Shown here piece after piece: positions 1 through 4,558 of a stretch of DNA of 6,018 nt (positions within the stretch are counted from its first letter, which is position 1; each line of letters begins with the position of its first letter). The stretch is from Candidatus Proteinoplasmatales archaeon SG8-5. GTDB taxonomy: Archaea > Thermoplasmatota > Thermoplasmata > SG8-5. The notes beneath the pieces are model-generated. The model saw only the letters and a program-made list of their open reading frames with translations. It was not told the DNA's origin and did not search any database. The translations under genes and the position numbers were made by a program. Where the stretch lies: assembly GCA_001595885.1 (NCBI GenBank), contig LSSH01000038.1, positions 1-6,018 on the forward strand, written 5' to 3'.

Positions 1-1329
1 GTCTGTGGATGGTATGTCAAGGCCCTCCTCGGCCACGCTCGTCGCCACGAGTACGTTGTATTCCCCTGCCTTGAAGAGGTCTATCATCTCCACCTGTTCC
101 TTCTGCCGCATTCCCTTGTCCGAGCCCTTGCTGGCCTGACCGACGAACCGTGCCGGGCGTACGATCTCTATCTTCCCAAGCGCGTCGGTCACGAGCTCCG
201 AGGTGTCGCGGTAATGGGTGAACACTATTATCCTGGAATCCGCCTTTTGATTGAGCTGGGCGACGACAATCTTCTTCACCTTCTCGAGCTTCGGCGATTC
301 CACCTTGGCCGCCTCAAGGCCCTTGACGGCCTTCATGGCCATCTGCACCTTGGGCAGCGCGATTGCCTGCCTGGAAGCCTTTGTCGCGTTCTTGGACAGC
401 GCCTTGGTCCTCATCCTCTCGAAGTAGGCCTTGAGGGCGGCAACCCCCTGCGTCTCGGCACGCTCCAAGGCCTGATTGAGGGTCATGGCTATGGCCACCG
501 TCGTGACCGCGCTGTATGCGGCAGATGACTTGCTGCCCGTCCTCAACGACCCCTGTATCTCCCTCTGGGCGGCCAGCAGGGCACTCGTTGTCACCATTCC
601 CTTGCGCAGGTAGCCGTGCTTACGCAGCTTGGCCACCTGCTCTTCAAAACCCTTCCTCAGGTGCTCGATGACCTTCGCCATCTCCTTTGGAACCTCGACC
701 TCCATCCACCTGATGTAGATGTCGTGTATGTGCTTCACGACGTCCGGGTCGTAATCGTGCCGTATCTCCACCCCCTCGATGTTCAGGTTCTCGCACACCT
801 CCAGTATCTTCGCCGAGTCATTGCCGGGCGACGCGGTCATACCCAGGGCGTGACCGTCCTTGACCTTCCTGTACCGTTCCCCGATGAAGACGTAGGCGTA
901 ATCCCCCACGGCCCGGTGGGCCTCGTCGAAGACGATGAGCGAAACTTCGTTCAGGTCTATCTGGCCGGACACGAGGTCGTTGGATATTACCTGCGGTGTC
1001 GCGGTGATTATCTGGTTCTTCCGCCATAGCTCCTTGCGCTTCTCCGGGGGCACCTCGCCCGTGAAGACGGCCGGCGGCTCGGCTATGAGGTGCCTCTTCA
1101 GGAACCTGGCGTGCTGCTCCACCAGCGGTTTCGTCGGGGCCATGAAGAGTATCTTGCCCCGCTTGGTTCGCAGGGTCTCTGCTATCGCAAGGAGGGCGAT
1201 GACGGTCTTTCCCAGGCCGGTCGGCAGGACCACGAGGGTGGAGCGCTTCACGCAGGCCAGCGCTATCGTCCGCTGATAATGCCTCTCCTCGATCGTGCCC
1301 GCCTCGATCATCTGGTGCTCCACGTACAC
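1..1329 (-). CDS. hef: Hef-type helicase (XPF/FANCM family), N-terminal part, truncated by the left window edge
   Basis: The visible 443 residues form a superfamily-2 helicase core matching archaeal Hef, which processes stalled replication forks and branched DNA. Using the start at 1329, I see a Q-motif-like YQ (18-19), Walker A PTGLGKT (36-42), APTKPLVEQH (64-73), ATPQ (110-113), DEAH (135-138), TASPG (165-169), IIVFTHYR (367-374), FVGQAS (395-400) and ATSVAEEGLDIP (429-440). The roughly 190 residues between TASPG and IIVF correspond to the inserted helical domain of Hef. The final helicase motif, and any ERCC4-type nuclease and HhH domains, lie beyond position 1, so their presence cannot be judged. 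Start choice: GTG at 1329 keeps the YVEH...IEERHYQ beginning typical of the family, and a box A-like element at 1348-1355 would place the transcript start almost on it, suggesting leaderless translation. GTG at 1347 and ATG at 1311 are alternatives. The tRNA-Glu gene lies 63 nt upstream on the same strand. Confidence 0.93.
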   Translation of the reverse strand, partial: MYVEHQMIEAGTIEERHYQRTIALACVKRSTLVVLPTGLGKTVIALLAIAETLRTKRGKILFMAPTKPLVEQHARFLKRHLIAEPPAVFTGEVPPEKRKELWRKNQIITATPQVISNDLVSGQIDLNEVSLIVFDEAHRAVGDYAYVFIGERYRKVKDGHALGMTASPGNDSAKILEVCENLNIEGVEIRHDYDPDVVKHIHDIYIRWMEVEVPKEMAKVIEHLRKGFEEQVAKLRKHGYLRKGMVTTSALLAAQREIQGSLRTGSKSSAAYSAVTTVAIAMTLNQALERAETQGVAALKAYFERMRTKALSKNATKASRQAIALPKVQMAMKAVKGLEAAKVESPKLEKVKKIVVAQLNQKADSRIIVFTHYRDTSELVTDALGKIEIVRPARFVGQASKGSDKGMRQKEQVEMIDLFKAGEYNVLVATSVAEEGLDIPSTD

Positions 1330-1347
1330 GGTGGGAATATCGACCAC

Positions 1348-1355
1348 AGATAAAG
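1348..1355 (-). promoter_or_regulatory. box A-like promoter element for hef
   Basis: On the minus strand the sequence reads CTTTATCT. Its centre lies about 23-25 nt upstream of the GTG at 1329, the usual box A to start distance in archaea, so the mRNA would be nearly or fully leaderless. No Shine-Dalgarno sequence precedes the GTG. This is inferred from spacing and composition only. Confidence 0.4.
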
Positions 1356-1380
1356 AATAGTTTTGGTGGGGTGGGTGAAA

Positions 1381-1392
1381 GTGAAAGAAAAA
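1381..1392 (-). terminator. T-rich terminator behind tRNA-Glu
   Basis: Directly after the tRNA discriminator base, the minus strand reads TTTTTCTTTCAC followed by further pyrimidines. Oligo-T tracts of this kind end transcription by archaeal RNA polymerase. It separates the tRNA from hef, which has its own box A-like element a few bases further on. Confidence 0.5.
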
Positions 1393-1467
1393 TGCTCCCA
1401 TCGGGATTCGAACCCGAGTCCCCAGCTCGAAAGGCTGGAATGATTGGCCGGTCTACACTATGGGAGC
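1393..1467 (-). tRNA. tRNA-Glu (anticodon UUC)
   Basis: The 75 nt fold into a cloverleaf. The acceptor stem is GCTCCCA/TGGGAGC with discriminator A. The D arm begins GTG and carries a GG in its loop, with a three-pair stem and a 13-22 mismatch. The anticodon stem is CCAGC/GCTGG around the loop CTTTCGA, giving anticodon TTC (Glu). The variable loop is short, and the T stem TCGGG/CCCGA encloses TTCGAAT. The 3' CCA is not encoded and there is no intron. The 5' end has no convincing promoter close by; the nearest good AT-rich element lies about 100 nt upstream, before a second copy of the first 12 tRNA bases (see 1532-1543). Confidence 0.96.
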
Positions 1468-1543
1468 GCTTGGTTGCGTATGAGACTGCAGCTCCCGAAG
1501 TGTGTTAGAGTGGCTTGTCCACGTCGCTATTCACTATGGGAGC
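1456..1543 (-). repeat. 12-bp direct repeat of the tRNA-Glu 5' end flanking a 64-nt insert
   Basis: The first 12 bases of the tRNA (minus strand GCTCCCATAGTG, 1456-1467) recur exactly at 1532-1543, 76 nt upstream, with 64 unrelated bases between. The repeat unit (76 nt) is almost the length of the tRNA (75 nt). The upstream copy does not continue as a cloverleaf. It could be a decayed tandem tRNA copy or the footprint of a small insertion; the window does not decide between them. Confidence 0.7.
1491..1543. other. nested inverted repeat (possible structured RNA in the tRNA leader)
   Basis: Four sets of complementary bases nest in order. GCTCCC (1491-1496) pairs with GGGAGC (1538-1543). AGTG (1499-1502) pairs with CACT (1532-1535). 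TAG (1506-1508) pairs with CTA (1527-1529). GTGG (1510-1513) pairs with CCAC (1519-1522) around the 5-nt loop CTTGT. That is 17 pairs within 53 nt, with small internal loops. The outer arm on one side belongs to the tRNA 5' duplicate, so part of the match to GCTCCC could derive from tRNA acceptor-stem sequence. Read on the minus strand it would lie in the tRNA precursor leader if transcription begins near 1549. Confidence 0.4.
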
Positions 1544-1569
1544 ATCTACAGCCAGAGAAATGCGCCTTC

Positions 1570-1580
1570 CTTTTAATAAT
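1570..1580 (-). promoter_or_regulatory. box A-like element, probable tRNA-Glu promoter
   Basis: The minus strand reads ATTATTAAAAG here. A start about 26 nt downstream would fall near 1549, six bases before the duplicated GCTCCCATAGTG at 1543 rather than before the intact tRNA at 1467. This is the only strongly AT-rich element upstream of the tRNA on this strand. It shares the intergenic AT-rich block with the opposite-facing transporter promoter. Confidence 0.4.
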
Positions 1581-1592
1581 TTCCAACCGAGC

Positions 1593-1605
1593 GATAATTT
1601 TTATC
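1593..1605 (+). promoter_or_regulatory. AT-rich dyad and box A-like element before the transporter genes
   Basis: GATAA-TTT-TTATC is a perfect 5-bp inverted repeat with a 3-nt centre, and the AATTTTTATC within it resembles a box A. A start 25-28 nt downstream would fall near 1626-1629, leaving a leader of roughly 17-20 nt before the TTG at 1646. The symmetry could also be an operator; there is no direct evidence. Confidence 0.35.
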
Positions 1606-1645
1606 ATACTTTGGATAATAGGGTCACCATGCGAGGGAACCGGCA

Positions 1646-2329
1646 TTGACATTCATTAAACTCGAATCAGTTGGCAAGAAACGCGGCAAGCGCTGGATAT
1701 TCGAGAACGTCTCGTTCGACATCCAGCGGGGTGACATCATCGCCATCGTGGGTGAATCGGGCTCGGGCAAGTCCACCCTCCTCAGGTGCATCAATCGCCT
1801 TACGGAACCCACCAAAGGTTCGGTCCTCTTTGAGGGCAAGGATATCAGGACATATGCTCCCCCCGAGCTGCGGAGGGAGCTGAGCATGGTGTTCCAGTTC
1901 CCCGCGATATTTCCCGGGACGGTGGAGCAGAACGTTGGCTACGGGCTAAAACTGATGGGCAAGAGGTCCGAAAAGCGGGTCTTCGGGGCCGTGGACGACG
2001 TCGGCCTGGACCGGTCGTTCCTGAAGCGGAACGCCGAGAAGCTTTCCGGCGGGGAGCAGCAGCGGGTGTGCCTCGCTCGGAGCCTGGCCGTCGGGCCCAA
2101 GGCCCTCCTCCTGGACGAGCCCACATCATCGCTGGACACCAAGGCCGCGCGGAAGATAGAGCAGACGGTTAGGGCCCTAAGGGAAACCCATGGGCTGGCC
2201 ATCCTCTGGGTGACACACGACATCGGGCAGGCGAGGAGGATGGCTGACAAGGCTGTTGTGCTGGGGAAGGGGCCTATCAAGGGCTCGGTTAACATCGGCG
2301 AGGTCGACGGGGGTGAACTGCCTGGCTGA
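1646..2329 (+). CDS. fetA: ABC transporter ATP-binding protein, FetA/YbbL-like
   Basis: This 227-residue single-domain ATPase would energise the membrane protein encoded next, at the cytoplasmic face. It has Walker A GESGSGKST (36-44), Q-loop Q84, signature LSGGEQQR (133-140), Walker B ALLLDE (153-158), D-loop SSLD (161-164) and switch His191, so all catalytic elements are intact. The length fits the short FetA/YbbL family. The family assignment rests mainly on the adjacent FetB/YbbM-type permease; in Escherichia coli this pair is reported to export iron. The start is TTG at 1646: an in-frame stop at 1619-1621 leaves no better codon, and GAGGG (1633-1637) is a plausible ribosome-binding site. 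A six-codon ORF (ATG 1629 to TGA 1649) overlaps this start. The 3' end overlaps fetB by 17 nt, implying translational coupling. The substrate is inferred, not shown. Confidence 0.9.
   Translation: MTFIKLESVGKKRGKRWIFENVSFDIQRGDIIAIVGESGSGKSTLLRCINRLTEPTKGSVLFEGKDIRTYAPPELRRELSMVFQFPAIFPGTVEQNVGYGLKLMGKRSEKRVFGAVDDVGLDRSFLKRNAEKLSGGEQQRVCLARSLAVGPKALLLDEPTSSLDTKAARKIEQTVRALRETHGLAILWVTHDIGQARRMADKAVVLGKGPIKGSVNIGEVDGGELPG
2300..2304 (+). promoter_or_regulatory. ribosome-binding site GAGGT deciding the fetB start
   Basis: GAGGT lies 8 nt before GTG 2313, inside the end of the upstream ATPase gene. It supports this GTG over the longer in-frame extension reaching back to about 2256, whose added residues (rich in Arg and Gly) do not look like the family. 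Confidence 0.6.
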
Positions 2330-3104
2330 TATTCCTTACGACGAGTGGGAAGGACTCATTCGTTTGGCTTTCACAGCCGTACTGCTGGCTATCGTCCTCG
2401 TCTTATCATATATGAAACGAATAGGCATCGGCAAGGACGCGGCCCTGTCGTCAGCACGAGGATTCGCGCAGCTGATGATACTCGCCATCATATTCACCTA
2501 CATCTTCGATTCGCCCGACTGGCTCCTTTACACGTGGATACTCTTCATCGCCATGTGCATACTCGCCGGGTACACCTCAGCGCGCAGGGCCAAGCAGATT
2601 CCCAAGGCCTGGCAGATAACCACGCCCAGCATCGTCATCGGAACCTCGATAACGCTCATCATCATGCTCCTGACCGAGATCATGATTTCGAGGCCGGAGT
2701 TCATCATTCCACTCGCGGGAATGGCATTCGGCAACACCATGAACCTCTGCTCGCTGTGCCTGAACAGGATAATCGGCGAGGTGAAGAACAATCGCGCGAG
2801 GATCGAGGCCGCCCTCGCTTTGGGCGCGACATCCGACCAGGCCATCGACCCCTACATCCAGACGTCGGTGAAGGCGGCGATGATACCGAGCATCGACAGC
2901 ATCAAGACGCTGGGCGTCATCTTCATCCCCGGGGCCATGGCCGGCCTGCTGATGGCCGGCACCGAGCCGCTGGTAGCCGCGGAATACCAGATAGCCGTCT
3001 TCTTCATGATATTCTCGGCCGGAATAATAACCGCCATCACCGTATCCAGCCTTGCCAGGAAGCGGCTGTTCACCGAGGCGCATCAGCTGAAGTTCATCGG
3101 TTGA
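2313..3104 (+). CDS. fetB: ABC transporter permease, FetB/YbbM family (UPF0014)
   Basis: This 263-residue integral membrane protein is close to the usual length of about 260. Hydrophobic segments lie at roughly 14-33, 51-67, 70-88, 106-126, 131-150, 199-218 and 223-245. Between the fifth and sixth is a charged cytoplasmic stretch with RIEAALALGATSDQAI, the family's likely coupling region for the ATPase, followed by the conserved-looking IPSIDSIKTLGVIFIPGAMAGLL. FetB with FetA in Escherichia coli is linked to iron efflux and oxidative-stress resistance, and plant relatives to aluminium tolerance, so metal export is the best guess here. The start is GTG 2313, with GAGGT 8 nt upstream, overlapping the ATPase gene by 17 nt. 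No separate promoter is seen. Family membership is secure from sequence pattern; the metal is not determined. Confidence 0.92.
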   Translation: MNCLADIPYDEWEGLIRLAFTAVLLAIVLVLSYMKRIGIGKDAALSSARGFAQLMILAIIFTYIFDSPDWLLYTWILFIAMCILAGYTSARRAKQIPKAWQITTPSIVIGTSITLIIMLLTEIMISRPEFIIPLAGMAFGNTMNLCSLCLNRIIGEVKNNRARIEAALALGATSDQAIDPYIQTSVKAAMIPSIDSIKTLGVIFIPGAMAGLLMAGTEPLVAAEYQIAVFFMIFSAGIITAITVSSLARKRLFTEAHQLKFIG

Positions 3105-3170
3105 TATTTAGTTTGTATGAGTTCCGGATTTTGAAATATCGGAGTTCGATGGCTACAATTAGGGAATTCA

Positions 3171-3178
3171 ATTTAATA
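3171..3178 (+). promoter_or_regulatory. box A-like element for the 3227 gene
   Basis: ATTTAATA lies in the 122-nt gap after fetB. A start about 26 nt downstream would fall near 3201, giving a leader of about 26 nt that contains the GGAGTGAT ribosome-binding site. The AATTC-rich sequence just upstream would be the factor B recognition region. The evidence is position and composition only. Confidence 0.45.
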
Positions 3179-3194
3179 TGGCCTCGGCCATGTT
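3175..3194. promoter_or_regulatory. operator-like dyad overlapping and following box A
   Basis: ATGGCC-TC-GGCCAT (3178-3191) is a perfect 6-bp inverted repeat with a 2-nt centre. It extends on each side by one T/G and two A/T positions to 3175-3194. It lies between box A and the expected start near 3201, where a bound repressor would block TBP/TFB or polymerase. A hairpin terminator is unlikely because no T tract follows. Confidence 0.5.
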
Positions 3195-3214
3195 CCATCC
3201 GTAGGATCCAGGTA

Positions 3215-3222
3215 GGAGTGAT
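3215..3222 (+). promoter_or_regulatory. strong ribosome-binding site GGAGTGAT
   Basis: GGAGTGAT matches the archaeal anti-Shine-Dalgarno complement (GGAGGTGAT) apart from one missing G. It ends 4 nt before ATG 3227, fixing that start. It is the best ribosome-binding site in the window. Confidence 0.75.
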
Positions 3223-3226
3223 TTAG

Positions 3227-3526
3227 ATGCAAAAGCAAGATTTCATAGCTTATTTGAAGGAAAACGATGACAACTACGAGTTTGCCGAGGCCCCGCACGA
3301 GGGCGTTGCAGGCGTTTTCGTCAAGAACAACATGTACGAGACCGAGACGCACTTCGCCGACACGGTCATCCAGGATTTGGCTCTTGAGGAGCTTATCCAG
3401 GCGACCCACCAGGGCAAGAACATCGAGCACATGACGCGCGTCACCGGCTACTTCAGCAAGGTCAGCAAGTGGAACAAGGGAAAGAAGGGCGAGTTGAAGG
3501 ACAGGCACAGGGTCAGCGAGGTCTGA
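3227..3526 (+). CDS. small protein with NrdD-type glycyl-radical loop, no catalytic barrel
   Basis: This 99-residue soluble, highly charged protein contains, near its C terminus, HMTRVTGYFSKVSKWNKGKKGELKDR (68-93, in two parts: RVTGY at 71-75 and WNKGKKGELKDR at 82-93). This resembles the C-terminal end of anaerobic ribonucleoside-triphosphate reductase (NrdD), where the radical sits on the glycine of an R-x-x-G-Y motif followed by a basic GK..E.K.R tail; Gly74 would be the equivalent. It lacks the ten-stranded barrel with the active-site cysteines and has no cysteine at all, so the NrdD zinc site is also missing and it cannot reduce nucleotides alone. The N-terminal 60 residues look mixed helix/strand and match nothing I recognise. 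Possible roles are a spare radical domain comparable in principle to YfiD/GrcA, or a derived protein reusing the fold. It has its own promoter, operator-like dyad and strong ribosome-binding site, so it is probably monocistronic and regulated. Confidence 0.8.
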   Translation: MQKQDFIAYLKENDDNYEFAEAPHEGVAGVFVKNNMYETETHFADTVIQDLALEELIQATHQGKNIEHMTRVTGYFSKVSKWNKGKKGELKDRHRVSEV

Positions 3527-3528
3527 GT

Positions 3529-3783
3529 CTATATCATTGATGTTCCGCACCGCGGGCACCTGCCCAGCCGCTTTTCGAATCTCGTTCCGCAGTTGGGGCA
3601 TTCGACCTTGACGAGGCCCTCAGAGACCTCCCTCTCCTTCTTGATCTGGCCGGGAGTGGGGGGCGGTGACATCGCCGGGTATTGGATGGGCGGCGGCGGC
3701 CTGTAGGTGCCTGTGCCCACAAGCCTCCACAGGATTATCAGAACGATGAGGGCGATGACGGCAACGATGCACATGAGTTCCAT
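3529..3783 (-). CDS. small membrane-anchored zinc-ribbon protein
   Basis: The 84-residue product has a hydrophobic helix at residues 4-20, a proline-rich linker (about 27-46, including RPPPP and SPPPTPG), a short charged stretch and a C-terminal zinc ribbon with CPNCG and CPRCG (Cys at about 62, 65, 75 and 78). The layout is an anchor with the ribbon on a flexible tether, probably at the cytoplasmic face; orientation cannot be proven from sequence. Such proteins are common and mostly uncharacterised in archaea. The start is ATG 3783 with GGAG five bases upstream; ATG 3774 is also in frame but would shorten the anchor. It converges on the 3227 gene with only 2 nt between stop codons, and diverges from the 3860 gene across a 76-nt promoter region. 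Confidence 0.82.
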   Translation of the reverse strand: MELMCIVAVIALIVLIILWRLVGTGTYRPPPPIQYPAMSPPPTPGQIKKEREVSEGLVKVECPNCGTRFEKRLGRCPRCGTSMI

Positions 3784-3816
3784 AGGGTCTCCGTTTACAA
3801 ATTGGTCATAATCTAC

Positions 3817-3823
3817 TTAATAA
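3817..3823. promoter_or_regulatory. shared divergent promoter region (TTAATAA)
   Basis: TTAATAA is nearly symmetrical and could serve as box A both ways. Leftward, a start near 3794 gives a short leader carrying GGAG (3789-3792) for the zinc-ribbon gene. Rightward, a start near 3846 gives about 14 nt before ATG 3860, which has no Shine-Dalgarno; the AT stretch at 3829-3837 could instead give a leaderless transcript at 3860. Confidence 0.35.
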
Positions 3824-3859
3824 CATCGAATTCAAATAGCCAGTTTCCATTATCCGTGC

Positions 3860-4534
3860 ATGGGCTCGCGCAGGATTGGCACCTTGGCCGAGAAGTCGCT
3901 GCACGCGTCATTGAAGCGGTGGTACACCGAAGAGGGCGACAAGGTGGAGAGGAAGGTCGACGGATTCTACATCGACATCGTGCGCGGCGACCTGCTCATC
4001 GAGATCCAGACGGCAAATTTCTCCCAAATACGGCGCAAGCTCGTCTACCTCCTCAGGGACCACCACGTCCATCTTGTGCATCCGATACCCGTGGAGAAAT
4101 GGATAGTCAGGCAAGATGAAGGAGGGAAGGAGTTGAGCCGGCGGCGTTCTCCGAAGACAGGTAAGGTGGTGGACGTGTTCGAAGAACTGGTGCGCATCCC
4201 CAACGTGGCCATGCACCCGAACCTCACCGTTGAGGTCCTGTTGACGAGGCAGGAGGAGGTCCTGCGGAGAGGCGGCAAAGGTGCCAGGGGAAGACGCGGA
4301 TGGGAGCTGCATGACAGGAGGCTGCTAGAGGTCAAGGACAACTACGTGCTGGCAAGTCATAAGGATTATCAAAAGCTCATACCGAAGGAGCTGCCGAGGC
4401 CCTTCTCAAATCGTGACCTGGCCGAGGCCGTCGGACGGCCCATCTGGCTCGCCAGGGCGATGACATACACGCTGAGGCGCACGGGGGCCATCACAGAGGT
4501 GGGAAAGAGGGGCAATGCCATCCTATATATGTGA
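3860..4534 (+). CDS. uncharacterised protein: PD-(D/E)XK nuclease-like domain plus C-terminal winged helix
   Basis: The protein has 224 residues. The N-terminal part shows GTLAEKSLHASLK (7-19, Glu11), then YID39I and LIE48IQ50T, followed by a basic helix (QIRRKLVYLL, 56-65). The order Glu, Asp, Glu-x-Gln on successive helix and strands resembles the PD-(D/E)XK nuclease core with Gln in place of the usual Lys. The middle holds HPIPVEKWIV (74-83), a basic SRRRSPKTGK (93-102) and HPNLTVEVLL (119-128). The basic, glycine-rich stretch 136-147 precedes RRGWELHDRRLLEV (145-158). Residues 180-223 (PFSNRDLAEAVGRPIWLARAMTYTLRRTG..., ending in KRGNAILY) look like a winged helix. I recall related proteins of unknown function in bacteria and archaea, but cannot name the family securely. 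A role in DNA cleavage or DNA-ended signalling is inference. The SDR gene follows after 24 nt and may be co-transcribed. Confidence 0.85.
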   Translation: MGSRRIGTLAEKSLHASLKRWYTEEGDKVERKVDGFYIDIVRGDLLIEIQTANFSQIRRKLVYLLRDHHVHLVHPIPVEKWIVRQDEGGKELSRRRSPKTGKVVDVFEELVRIPNVAMHPNLTVEVLLTRQEEVLRRGGKGARGRRGWELHDRRLLEVKDNYVLASHKDYQKLIPKELPRPFSNRDLAEAVGRPIWLARAMTYTLRRTGAITEVGKRGNAILYM

Positions 4535-4558
4535 GTTCGGGATTTTAGAAGTGATACC

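Noticed and set aside
616..1029. Open frame of 137 codons on the plus strand across the hef region
   Set aside because: It is opposite a continuous reading frame carrying all expected helicase motifs and has low-complexity His/Leu/Val composition typical of an antisense shadow.
1365..1377. G-rich run (GGTGGGGTGGGTG) between hef and the tRNA as a possible G-quadruplex
   Set aside because: It lacks four runs of three G; only a weak two-layer structure would be possible, and the complementary pyrimidine tract is better explained as part of the tRNA terminator region.
1393..1543. tRNA-associated integrated element (att sites)
   Set aside because: Integration usually duplicates the tRNA 3' half, here only the 5' end is repeated, the enclosed 64 nt carry no gene and no integrase is in the window.
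2345..3226. Open frame of 293 codons on the plus strand over fetB
   Set aside because: Its product is rich in His, Arg and Asp without domains, while the fetB frame shows clear membrane segments and family motifs; the long frame is a GC-driven shadow.
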